Below are positions 34,903-43,212 of a DNA stretch of 64,000 nucleotides, one piece after another (the first letter of the stretch is position 1; each line of letters starts with the position of its first letter). The position numbers and the translations under genes were made by a program. The stretch covers positions 21,172-85,171 of the forward strand of contig CALAYL010000005.1 in the NCBI GenBank assembly GCA_937894725.1, given 5' to 3'. The notes below the pieces were generated by a model, which saw nothing but the letters and a program-made list of their open reading frames with translations, had not been told where the DNA came from and did not search any database. Origin of the DNA: an uncultured Bacteroidota bacterium. Its GTDB lineage: Bacteria; Bacteroidota; Bacteroidia; Chitinophagales; LD1.

Positions 34903-36995
34903 GATATTCGTACGTCATATTCATTATAATTGGTTGTATTGTAGGTAAAATTAGTTTTGCGCAACAAGAAACGGATCCTATCTTTTTTCTTATAAAAGAG
35001 AAAAAGAGAATAGACTATCTAGATTTTAAACTCGACAATAAATTGACGCTAGACGATAGTGCTCGTAGTGCATTGGCGACCAAAGTGTATTTTGGGATAG
35101 TAGATTCTATCTGGAACTTATTGTTTAGCATAAATATAGCGAATACACAACGAGACTCTATTGTGTTTGCCATATATCCACTACTCGCCAGTGTACAATC
35201 ACTAGATCTAAAATCGCTGGATAAACACAATAAAGAATTGAGCAATATACGTTTGATTCTATTAGCAATGAAACAAAAAAACTTGCTCCGAACCCTGAAA
35301 GCAAACGGAGATATTTCGCTCTCCCAACTACCCGTATTTTTATTTCGGCCAGAGGTTGAACCTTTTTTATATCATATGGCCAAAAAATCGCCCATTGAGG
35401 TGATATTATATTATGGTCTTTATTACAAAAAAAACTTTGCTAAAAGAGTAGTGGAAATGGCCGCTGCCCACGCTCCAGATGAAGCAAAACGATTTATGAT
35501 TGAAGGCAACCCAATCAATAAAATAATCAGAGAAAGTACAGATACCACACTTCAGATTTTAGTAAAAGCCACAGCCAAATACGGAAAAAAAACTACCGCC
35601 ACTACCTTGACTGGCATCATAGCTTCAGGAGCTATTACTGTAGAAAAGGCCGATAGTATCACCAATAATCCAAAAGCATATTTGACAGCGCTGATAGCTA
35701 TACGAATGCAAAAAAATCCACGAGCTGAATATTCGCTCGAAAGAGCACTCGAAAATCAATCACTCCGGTTTGTTCGCCAGATCAACGACCTACACAATGA
35801 GGCTGAAGCAAAGCGGTTTGCTAGCATCAATTCGTTTACCGCAGCACAACTCTATACACTTATAGTCTATAGTGAAGAGGAAATTTTTACTTCTAGTTTT
35901 AATGGCGTACTGAAACGATTTCTCACCGAACTCAAAAGAGAAAACGGTTTTGAATTCTTACAAAAAATAGGATTTAATCGCTTTCGTACTTTTATCAAGC
36001 AATTAGCTGCTTTTGGCAAATTGAATGATTTTATGAAAACAATGTCTGCCAATGATGCAAAGCAACTGATGGTCATGTTTGTATCTGGACTAGATGATGA
36101 AAATATAGATATAGGACAGGCTGTAGAAGTCGCAGACGCATACACCAGCATTCAAGATACTTCGCTCGCTACTTTCATTAGAGTAGTAATCAAACAAGAA
36201 TATAAGCGAGCCGAAGCCAATAAATCTCAAAACGGAAGGATAATATATGGCTTGCTTTCAAGTCTCATTGCCTCTAGCAACACATTCGAAGATAGTTGGT
36301 ATCAAAAGATTTCACGACAGTTTGGCATTCCTAACATTACTTTTATCAAAAACCAATCTTTCTTTGCTCAAAACAATGCGTCTATTTGGCAAATGTATTT
36401 TTATGATGATGAAGATGGCGCTGCTTCTTTCAAGTCGTTTTTAAACACCTTTAATGACAAAAACTGGACTATAGCAACTGAAGATAGTCTATACATTAAG
36501 CTTGTATCGGCAACTGGCAAGCCAGTTATCATTTATGCCAATAAACCAAAAGCGGAATATACCGGCCAGGCTTATCTAGAAAAAATGCTTGATAGCGCAG
36601 AGATACAGCCCGATGTATTGATACACCGAGGGCATAGCTACTATGCGTCAAAAACGATTGAGAAAATAAAACCCTCAGCAAAGCTATTTGTGTTGGGTAG
36701 CTGTGGTGGATACCACAATCTATCTGGTGTGATACAGCGAGCACCCGAAGCACAGATTGTATCGTCTAAACAAATAGGTGTGCAGGCTGTAAATAATCCA
36801 ATGCTAAAGGCCATAGCCGAAGACCTCCGATTGGGCAATGATATCTTATGGCCAGATATATGGCAAAAACTAGATACGCAACTTAAATCAAATAGCGATA
36901 CGTATAGCAGATTTAAAGACTACATACCTCCTCACAAAAATGTGAGTGCCGTATTTATTCGTACGTATCTCAAGCTAAATGGAGTAATCCAGTAA
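34899..36995 (+). CDS. Exported paralogue of the preceding protein, candidate caspase-like C-terminal domain
   Basis: The 698-residue protein has a signal peptide ending ISFAQQ; an IIGC sequence inside it could alternatively act as a lipobox. It is a shorter paralogue of the protein before it. It has one copy of the helical module (about 140-400, with NNPKAYLTALIA and SEEEIFTSSFNG matching SFEEVY..REEVFNATFNG) and the same C-terminal domain. That domain carries MYFYDDEDG, HRGHS (His576-Ser580), GSCGG (Cys602) and FKDYIPPHKN. His579 and Cys602 are 23 residues apart, exactly as in the paralogue. Start and previous stop overlap as ATGA, so the two products are probably made together. The stop lies 3 bases from that of the convergent YdcF gene. 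Function unknown. Confidence 0.7.
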   Translation: MRYSYVIFIIIGCIVGKISFAQQETDPIFFLIKEKKRIDYLDFKLDNKLTLDDSARSALATKVYFGIVDSIWNLLFSINIANTQRDSIVFAIYPLLASVQSLDLKSLDKHNKELSNIRLILLAMKQKNLLRTLKANGDISLSQLPVFLFRPEVEPFLYHMAKKSPIEVILYYGLYYKKNFAKRVVEMAAAHAPDEAKRFMIEGNPINKIIRESTDTTLQILVKATAKYGKKTTATTLTGIIASGAITVEKADSITNNPKAYLTALIAIRMQKNPRAEYSLERALENQSLRFVRQINDLHNEAEAKRFASINSFTAAQLYTLIVYSEEEIFTSSFNGVLKRFLTELKRENGFEFLQKIGFNRFRTFIKQLAAFGKLNDFMKTMSANDAKQLMVMFVSGLDDENIDIGQAVEVADAYTSIQDTSLATFIRVVIKQEYKRAEANKSQNGRIIYGLLSSLIASSNTFEDSWYQKISRQFGIPNITFIKNQSFFAQNNASIWQMYFYDDEDGAASFKSFLNTFNDKNWTIATEDSLYIKLVSATGKPVIIYANKPKAEYTGQAYLEKMLDSAEIQPDVLIHRGHSYYASKTIEKIKPSAKLFVLGSCGGYHNLSGVIQRAPEAQIVSSKQIGVQAVNNPMLKAIAEDLRLGNDILWPDIWQKLDTQLKSNSDTYSRFKDYIPPHKNVSAVFIRTYLKLNGVIQ

Positions 36996-36998
36996 TCT

Positions 36999-37613
36999 TC
37001 AATATTTGAACCAATAATAAACCGTCTTTATCATTTCATTTTGAAAAGCGATAAGACCTTCCTCAGATTTCCACCACAGCGTTTCATCATAGCGAATAGC
37101 GTGTGCCCCTCTTACACAAAGGCGAATCTGACTATCGCGAAATACTTGTTTATATACCTTATGTACCCTTGCGGTATGAAAAAGAGAACTCACTATCACC
37201 ATAGAGGAAATCTGATGCGTAGTACAATAATTTTTCATTTCGACTGCCTCCTCAAATGTACTTGTACCGTCATGAATTGCAATCACTATAGAGTCTGGCA
37301 CTCCCTGTTGAATTATCCTTAATCGTGTGATATCACTCTCATACATTGTGTCGCCATAGAGTATTAACACATCGTAGATAATATTTCCACCCGGACAAAT
37401 GATTTTTTTGACTGCATGGGTTTGAAATATTTCGGCTCCAGCATTACCTCTTTCAAAGGCGCCACCAGACAATACGATCATAGCATCAGCTTGTATAAGT
37501 GTGTCTTGATATATCAATACTCCACCTAATTTTTGAAGCATTGGTGCGTGAAAAGTTTTCAGCAATGCAATCAACATGACTAAAATAATTATAGTCGCTA
37601 ATAATTTTTTCAT
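36999..37613 (-). CDS. YdcF/SanA family (DUF218) membrane-anchored protein
   Basis: The 204-residue protein has one N-terminal membrane segment (about 3-20) and a DUF218 domain. Family motifs are DAMIVLSGGAFERGNAGAEIF, the acidic STFEEAVEMKNYC and the VSSLFHTARVHKVY stretch (usually S.. H..R). The family includes SanA, ElyC and YdcF, which are linked to envelope integrity and lipid-carrier metabolism, but the reaction is unsettled. It begins directly after the WlbA-like gene with no gap, so the two share a transcript. That places it in the polysaccharide locus. Confidence 0.83.
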   Translation of the reverse strand: MKKLLATIIILVMLIALLKTFHAPMLQKLGGVLIYQDTLIQADAMIVLSGGAFERGNAGAEIFQTHAVKKIICPGGNIIYDVLILYGDTMYESDITRLRIIQQGVPDSIVIAIHDGTSTFEEAVEMKNYCTTHQISSMVIVSSLFHTARVHKVYKQVFRDSQIRLCVRGAHAIRYDETLWWKSEEGLIAFQNEMIKTVYYWFKY

Positions 37614-38579
37614 CTAATATCCGAAAGGATGTTTTGTCAAGGCTAGCTTGGCAAATGGATGATAGTCGCCTGTAAGCCCAATAGGTGTAGCATGACGAAT
37701 ATCGTGTACTATATTGATTGAAGGATATGCCTCTTCTAGTCCAAATCCATTGGCATTCATCACTTCTTCATAGCTCCGAGTATGCAAGTCAGTAAAACCA
37801 TCGCTAAACTCTATCTCTTCGCCATCTACATTCATAGAACGATATGTGCGCTTACCTTGCGCTCTTAGCTCTTGGGGTATAGTGTTTACATCTATACTCA
37901 AAAACCAACGTACCTTAGCTCTATCAAACTCCAACAAACCAGCTGCTCTATCATGCGTGTGAAGGTGTACTTTGTTTTCTTTTACGCTTCCGAAAATCCA
38001 GCTCAACATATCATAAAAATGAACGCCAATATTAGTAGCAATACCGCCAGACTTCATCGCATCGCCCTTCCAGCTAGTATAATACCAGTTGCCTCGAGAA
38101 GTGATATAGGTCAAATCAAATTCAAAAATTTTGTCCTTTGGCGCTTTGGCTACTTTTTCTTTTAACTCTACAATAGCAGGATGCAAACGCAACTGAAATA
38201 TATTCCAAACTCTTGCACCATATTCTTTTTCCATTTCGATAAGCGAATCAATATTCCAAGGATTGAGCACTAATGGCTTTTCACAAATAACATCTGCTTT
38301 GTGCCGTAATCCAAAACGGATATGCGAATCGTGGAGATAGTTTGGCGTACATACAGAAACATAGTCAAGGACTGTACCTGCTCGCTTTGTCTTATCGATA
38401 AATCTATCAAATCGCTCAAATTCTGTAAAAAAATTAGCCTCAGGAAAATAAGAATCTATTACCCCCACGCTATCAAACTTATCAAGGGCTGCTACTAAAT
38501 CATTTCCTGTATCCTTTATAGCCTTAAGATGTCGAGGGGCTATATATCCTGCAGCACCTATTATCGCAAAGTTTTTCAT
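37614..38579 (-). CDS. WlbA/WbpB-like UDP-N-acetylglucosaminuronate 3-dehydrogenase (Gfo/Idh/MocA family)
   Basis: The start is the ATG at 38579, giving MKNFAIIGAAGYIAPRHLKA, which matches WbpB/WlbA proteins very closely. The 321-residue enzyme has the Rossmann GAAGYIAPRH, the family motif CEKPLVLNPWN (catalytic Lys in EKP), LTYITSRGNWYYTSWKGD, and the NIGVHFYDML stretch with the conserved His. WlbA/WbpB oxidises UDP-GlcNAcA at C3 on the way to diacetamido-uronic acids found in O-antigens. The expected aminotransferase and acetyltransferase partners are not next to it; similar enzymes 4-5 kb away look better suited to dTDP sugars. It is divergent from fcl. Confidence 0.85.
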   Translation of the reverse strand: MKNFAIIGAAGYIAPRHLKAIKDTGNDLVAALDKFDSVGVIDSYFPEANFFTEFERFDRFIDKTKRAGTVLDYVSVCTPNYLHDSHIRFGLRHKADVICEKPLVLNPWNIDSLIEMEKEYGARVWNIFQLRLHPAIVELKEKVAKAPKDKIFEFDLTYITSRGNWYYTSWKGDAMKSGGIATNIGVHFYDMLSWIFGSVKENKVHLHTHDRAAGLLEFDRAKVRWFLSIDVNTIPQELRAQGKRTYRSMNVDGEEIEFSDGFTDLHTRSYEEVMNANGFGLEEAYPSINIVHDIRHATPIGLTGDYHPFAKLALTKHPFGY

Positions 38580-38671
38580 GTATCTATCATTTATATTTAG
38601 CAATTTTAAGCAATAATATTGATACAAATTGTGGTATCGTGAAAAAATAATAGGGTAATGGAGTTTTACTT

Positions 38672-39613
38672 ATGATAGAAAAAGTGTTTGTGGCAGGACA
38701 TAATGGTATGGTAGGTAGTGCCATAGTATCAGCATTAAGAAAAGCGGGATATGAAAATATCATCACCATAAATCGCTTAAAATTAGATTTGTGCAATAGT
38801 GAGGCGGTATATGCCTTTTTAAAAGAAACAAGACCTGACATAGTTATTAATGCTGCTGCAAAAGTAGGCGGAATCTATGCAAATAGTACTGATCCCTATT
38901 CGTTTTTGATGCAAAATCTTTTGATGCAAAACAATCTTATAGACAGCTCTTTCAAACTTGGTATAACCAAATTTGTTTTTTTAGGCAGCTCATGCGTTTA
39001 TCCAAAATTTGCAGCTAACCCAATAAAAGAGGAAACATTGATGACTAGTCCATTAGAACCATCTAATGAATATTATGCAATAGCAAAAATAGCTGGGATA
39101 AAGGCTTGTGAAGCTATTGCTAGTCAATATAAACTACCCTATTTCAGTGTGATGCCCCCTAATCTCTATGGCCCTAATGATAATTTTGATTTAATGAATT
39201 CACATGTAGTGGCTGCATTAATAAGAAAGTTTCATACAGCAAAAAAGAATCAAACAAACGTGACCCTATGGGGAAGTGGAACACCCATTAGAGAACTGAT
39301 GTACGTGGATGACCTTGCAGATGCCGTGGTGTTTTTATTGAATAGAAAAGAGATCTTACCTTCATTGATAAATATTGGTACGGGTATAGGGATAAGCATC
39401 AAAGGACTTGCCGAAAAAATACAAGCCATAGTAGGCCATGAAGGAGCTATAGTATGGGACGCAAAAATGCTTGATGGAACACCCCAAAAGGTAATGGACA
39501 CTACATACATGGCATCATTAGGGTGGTTTGCCAATACGACCTTAGATGTGGGTTTAAAAAAAGCATATGAATGGTTTATGTCCAATGAAAAAAATCTAAA
39601 CTTAAGCGAATGA
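38672..39613 (+). CDS. fcl: GDP-L-fucose synthase
   Basis: The 313-residue short-chain dehydrogenase has the NADP motif GHNGMVGSAI, the Fcl-specific AAAKVGGIYANS and LGSSCVYPK, and the catalytic YAIAK. It epimerises and reduces GDP-4-keto-6-deoxymannose to GDP-L-fucose. NLYGPNDNFD and RELMYVDDLADA are further Fcl hallmarks. It overlaps gmd by four bases (ATGA), an arrangement in which the second-step enzyme is encoded first. The two together supply GDP-fucose to glycosyltransferases. Confidence 0.95.
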   Translation: MIEKVFVAGHNGMVGSAIVSALRKAGYENIITINRLKLDLCNSEAVYAFLKETRPDIVINAAAKVGGIYANSTDPYSFLMQNLLMQNNLIDSSFKLGITKFVFLGSSCVYPKFAANPIKEETLMTSPLEPSNEYYAIAKIAGIKACEAIASQYKLPYFSVMPPNLYGPNDNFDLMNSHVVAALIRKFHTAKKNQTNVTLWGSGTPIRELMYVDDLADAVVFLLNRKEILPSLINIGTGIGISIKGLAEKIQAIVGHEGAIVWDAKMLDGTPQKVMDTTYMASLGWFANTTLDVGLKKAYEWFMSNEKNLNLSE

Positions 39614-40680
39614 AAAAAAAAGCACTTATCACCGGTATTACAGGTCAAGATGGCGCATACCTAGCTGATTTTTTGATAAAAAAAGGATATGATGTGCATG
39701 GTATAAAAAGAAGATCTTCGCTTATAAATACACATAGGGTAGATCATCTGTATCAAGATAAGCACGAAGAAAACCAAAATTTCTTTTTGCACTATGGAGA
39801 TATGACCGATAGCATGTCATTGATTAAAACAATTCAAGAAATTCAGCCAGATGAGATTTATAATCTTGCTGCCATGAGCCATGTGAAAGTGAGCTTCGAG
39901 TTGCCCGAATATACCGCAGATGCCAATGGCGTGGGGACATTGAGAATACTAGAAGCGGTAAGAATATTAGCACTAGAAAACAAGACAAAGATTTACCAAG
40001 CCTCGACCTCCGAGCTTTATGGCAATGCTCCGAGCTCTCCCCAAAATGAACAAACTCCCTTTAGTCCTAGATCTCCATATGCCGTAGCAAAACTTTATGC
40101 TTATTGGATAACCGTAAATTATAGAGAAGCCTATAATATGTTTGCATCCAATGGTATTCTGTTTAATCATGAATCTCCTTTGAGAGGCGAGACATTTGTA
40201 ATGCGAAAAATAACAAGAGGAATAGCCCAATTTTTAAATGGCTCGAAAACACCCATCTATCTTGGAAACATAGATGCAGAAAGAGACTGGGGCCATGCTA
40301 AAGACTATGTGGAGGCCATGTGGCTGATGCTTCAACACGATAAAGCCGATGACTTTGTGATAGCTACTGGTCAAAGCTGCTCTATCCGAACATTACTTCA
40401 ATTGGCATTTACAGAAGTAGGAATAAATATTCGATTTAGAGGACAGGGTGTAGATGAAGAAGTGGTTGTAGATAGTTGCTTTGAGACTAATTATAGACAT
40501 AAAAGTCAGTTCTCTCCTGAACAGGTTTTAGTAAAGATTGACCCAACGTATTACAGACCATCTGAAGTAAATAAACTTTTAGGCGATGCCACTAAAGCAC
40601 GAAAATTTCTAGGCTGGCAACCCAAGTACACAACAAAGGATATAATATCGGAAATGATAAAATCGGATTGTAAAGGCTAG
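39610..40680 (+). CDS. gmd: GDP-mannose 4,6-dehydratase
   Basis: The 356-residue protein starts KKALITGITGQDGAYLADF, the Gmd signature, and has RRSSLINTHRVDH, GDMTDS, YNLAAMSHVKVSF, the catalytic YAVAK and NHESPLRGETFV. It converts GDP-mannose to GDP-4-keto-6-deoxymannose, the substrate of Fcl encoded just upstream. Start and upstream stop overlap, indicating coupling. The gene ends directly against the convergent flippase gene with no intergenic base. GDP-mannose supply genes (manB, manC) are not in the window. Confidence 0.96.
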   Translation: MKKKALITGITGQDGAYLADFLIKKGYDVHGIKRRSSLINTHRVDHLYQDKHEENQNFFLHYGDMTDSMSLIKTIQEIQPDEIYNLAAMSHVKVSFELPEYTADANGVGTLRILEAVRILALENKTKIYQASTSELYGNAPSSPQNEQTPFSPRSPYAVAKLYAYWITVNYREAYNMFASNGILFNHESPLRGETFVMRKITRGIAQFLNGSKTPIYLGNIDAERDWGHAKDYVEAMWLMLQHDKADDFVIATGQSCSIRTLLQLAFTEVGINIRFRGQGVDEEVVVDSCFETNYRHKSQFSPEQVLVKIDPTYYRPSEVNKLLGDATKARKFLGWQPKYTTKDIISEMIKSDCKG

Positions 40681-42138
40681 TTAGCCTATGTACTTTTTGT
40701 ATAAAGTAAGATAAAGTGCTCTCAAATTGAAATTTCGTTCTAAAAAAGCAAGTGCAACCATTAAGATGAATATAGAAACCATAATTTTAACTGTAAAAAT
40801 ATGTTCATAGCTAGCAAAAAAGACTGGCAGACCTATCAAAACAGTGACTACTACCAAAGTACTCAACAATAGTTTGTGATTGTAAATATCTCTTTTTTCA
40901 ACCTCCATATGACTCAAGTACAATATAGCCATAACGTGAAAGAAAAAGGCAATAACCCTTGATAATGCTGCACCATGAATACCATAAACAGGTACTAAAA
41001 AATAACAGGCTATGATATCTACTACTATACCCACCAATATCGTAAATACCAAATATTTCACATAACGGGTATAAAACAATATTTTCAAACCATACAGCTG
41101 TCCTAAAAAAATAATGAATAATGCCAAGACATTGATTGGGATGTACTTGTATGAGTTCACTAAATCTGGATTACTGGATAATATAAGTAAAACCTCCTTT
41201 GAAAACCAGCTTAAAAATAATGCAATAATTCCCAACCCAATATAAATTGTACTTATCACCTTTGATAAATAAGACTCATCACCATCAGCAATATTGCCAA
41301 ATAACCAAGGGGTAAAAGCTCCCACGATAGCTTCTTTGGTAGCAGAAAAAATAGCAGCAAACGTAATGGCAATATAGTATAGACCAGAGTTGTCAGCACC
41401 TGCATATGAATTCAAAAAAAACTTATCTATACTTTCTAGTGCAATTCCAGCAAATACATTAGGCAAAAGGGCAAGCGAATACTCCATTGCACTTTTAAAT
41501 ATCGTCTTATCAAAATTAAAGGTAAATTTTCGATAAAAAAGCGGAATCAGCAATAAACCAAAGAAAATAGCATTAATCAATATACCTAAAATGACACCAA
41601 GAATATTCATTTTGAAAATAACGACTAAAATTAGGTTCAATAAAATATTTGTTCCAAAAAAAGCAACGTCCAAAATAAAAACCTTAAACCCCTGATGTGT
41701 AGCCATAAGATACGCCTTACAGACATTCACCATGATAGCAAAAGGAATCGAAAGAAGAAAAACAAATATGTATGGATAGAATGGAATATCTTTCAAAATC
41801 GGCTTCAATATCCATCCGCCAAAAATGGCCAGCAATGCCACAATAACGCTAGAAACAATGAGCGAAGTAAGCAATAAAGTAGATACTAAAGAGTCTTGAT
41901 ACTTGCTGTCATTTGAGTTTTTATTATAAATCATTCTGGTAAGTGCTCGAGTGAGCTCTAATCCAGCAAATACAGTAACGATAGCTCCTATACTCTGAGA
42001 CATTGACAAAATACCATAGTCTGTCTTGGTTAAGTATGCAGAGAATATAGGAAAAAAGATAATAGAAGATGCCCTAAGAAGAATACTCGAAAAAGAATAT
42101 AATAGTGAATTCTTAAATACTTTTTTGAGAGATATCAT
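40681..42138 (-). CDS. wzx: Wzx-type polysaccharide flippase (MOP superfamily)
   Basis: The 485-residue integral membrane protein has about 12-14 hydrophobic segments. Its N terminus, KNSLLYSFSSILLRASSIIFFPI, followed by YLTKTDYGILSMSQS, is typical of oligosaccharide flippases of the polysaccharide biosynthesis/MOP family. It would move undecaprenyl-linked repeat units across the inner membrane. It is the only minus-strand gene in the middle of the polysaccharide locus, convergent with gmd and divergent from the fdtA-like gene. The substrate cannot be predicted from sequence. Confidence 0.85.
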   Translation of the reverse strand: MISLKKVFKNSLLYSFSSILLRASSIIFFPIFSAYLTKTDYGILSMSQSIGAIVTVFAGLELTRALTRMIYNKNSNDSKYQDSLVSTLLLTSLIVSSVIVALLAIFGGWILKPILKDIPFYPYIFVFLLSIPFAIMVNVCKAYLMATHQGFKVFILDVAFFGTNILLNLILVVIFKMNILGVILGILINAIFFGLLLIPLFYRKFTFNFDKTIFKSAMEYSLALLPNVFAGIALESIDKFFLNSYAGADNSGLYYIAITFAAIFSATKEAIVGAFTPWLFGNIADGDESYLSKVISTIYIGLGIIALFLSWFSKEVLLILSSNPDLVNSYKYIPINVLALFIIFLGQLYGLKILFYTRYVKYLVFTILVGIVVDIIACYFLVPVYGIHGAALSRVIAFFFHVMAILYLSHMEVEKRDIYNHKLLLSTLVVVTVLIGLPVFFASYEHIFTVKIMVSIFILMVALAFLERNFNLRALYLTLYKKYIG

Positions 42139-42226
42139 TTAGAAAAAAATAAAGATAAGTGTAAGTAGTGATAAAAACGTAACATACTTTGAAAAGCCAA
42201 AAGTATATTTTATAGCTAAAAAAAGA

Positions 42227-42234
42227 TAGTTTTG
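42227..42234 (+). promoter_or_regulatory. Candidate -7 promoter element (TAGTTTTG)
   Basis: TAGTTTTG matches TAnnTTTG and lies 31 bases before the ATG at 42266, so it could start the dTDP-amino-sugar gene run. No TTG is present at the normal -33 spacing. Confidence 0.35.
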
Positions 42235-42265
42235 TTTCTTACTGAAAAAACTAATAATAATTACA

Positions 42266-42667
42266 ATGGACAAGCCAAGACTTATCAGTTTTAAGAAAAT
42301 AGGGGAGTCTTCTTTAGGTTTTATTTCTGTTGCTGAATCTGCCACAAACATCCCTTTTGTAATTGAACGGACTTTTTGGACCTATTATACTCCTGAAGAA
42401 GTAGTGAGAGGAAGACATGCCCACCATCATACCGAGATGATTTTAATAGCCATTGGCGGTAGAATAGTAGTGAATACAGAAATGCCAGATGGCAGCTTAG
42501 ATGTATTTGTGCTCGACAAGCCAAACGAAGGACTATATTTACCTAAGTTATGCTGGCATACAATGCAATATTCTCACAGTGTCGTCCAACTTGTACTCGC
42601 TTCTAGTCACTACAGCGAATCCGACTACATAAGAAGCTATGAAGAGTTCAAAAAAATATCGGCATGA
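42266..42667 (+). CDS. FdtA/QdtA-like dTDP-4-oxo-6-deoxyglucose 3,4-ketoisomerase (WxcM-like cupin)
   Basis: The 133-residue protein is a WxcM-like sugar ketoisomerase. It has a cupin core with the conserved catalytic histidines in VRGRHAHHHTEMILIA, then MPDGSLDVFVLDKP, and ends with the typical ASSHYSESDYIRSYEEF. Enzymes of this type move the keto group of dTDP-4-keto-6-deoxyglucose from C4 to C3, giving the Fuc3N or Qui3N precursor. Whether the product has gluco or galacto configuration cannot be told. The next two genes encode the matching acetyltransferase and aminotransferase, with overlapping starts and stops. Confidence 0.88.
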   Translation: MDKPRLISFKKIGESSLGFISVAESATNIPFVIERTFWTYYTPEEVVRGRHAHHHTEMILIAIGGRIVVNTEMPDGSLDVFVLDKPNEGLYLPKLCWHTMQYSHSVVQLVLASSHYSESDYIRSYEEFKKISA

Positions 42668-43212
42668 TACATCCATTAGCAGATATTCGTTCACAAAAAA
42701 TTGGTAAATCCTCTAGGTTTTGGCAGTTTGCTATTGTACTTGAAGGAGCTAAGGTAGGCGAAGACTGCAACATTAACTGCCATACTTTTATTGAAAACGA
42801 TGTTGTCATTGGTGATAGGGTAACTTTAAAAAGTGGCGTTTATCTTTGGGATGGAATACGTGTAGAAAATGATGTTTTCATAGGGCCAAATGCTACTTTT
42901 GTCAATGACCCACTGCCTCGTTCAAAACAATTCCCCAATGTTTTTCAACAAACCCACCTTAGAAAGGGCTGTAGTATTGGTGCAAATGCTACTATTTTAG
43001 GAGGGCTCGAAATAGGAGAATATGCCTTGGTAGGTGCAGGAAGTGTAGTTACAAAATCAGTCCCGTCAAATTCATTGGTAGTAGGCAACCCTGCAAGAGT
43101 AGTGGGCTGGGTAAACGAAAAAGGAGAGAGATTGCAAAATAAGGGAGAATATCTAATAGACAATGATGGCAATAAATTTAAAATAGAAAAAAACAAACTG
43201 ATAATACTTTAA
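42664..43212 (+). CDS. FdtC/QdtC/WlbB-like sugar N-acetyltransferase (left-handed beta-helix)
   Basis: The 182-residue protein is built of hexapeptide repeats (for example the run from IGKSSRFWQFAIV to GSVVTKSVPSNSLVVGNPA). GDRVTLKSGVYLWDGI and IGPNATFVNDPLPRSK are typical of acetyltransferases acting on 3-amino-dideoxy or 3-amino-uronic nucleotide sugars. It uses acetyl-CoA. Its position between the ketoisomerase (ATGA overlap) and the aminotransferase (TAATG overlap) favours dTDP-Fuc3NAc or dTDP-Qui3NAc synthesis. A role with the WlbA product at 37614 is the alternative. Confidence 0.85.
   Translation: MIHPLADIRSQKIGKSSRFWQFAIVLEGAKVGEDCNINCHTFIENDVVIGDRVTLKSGVYLWDGIRVENDVFIGPNATFVNDPLPRSKQFPNVFQQTHLRKGCSIGANATILGGLEIGEYALVGAGSVVTKSVPSNSLVVGNPARVVGWVNEKGERLQNKGEYLIDNDGNKFKIEKNKLIIL

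Noticed and set aside
42139..42351. 70-residue minus-strand frame with hydrophobic C terminus
   Set aside because: It overlaps the start of the ketoisomerase gene and ends at the flippase start. Hydrophobicity comes from T-rich intergenic DNA.
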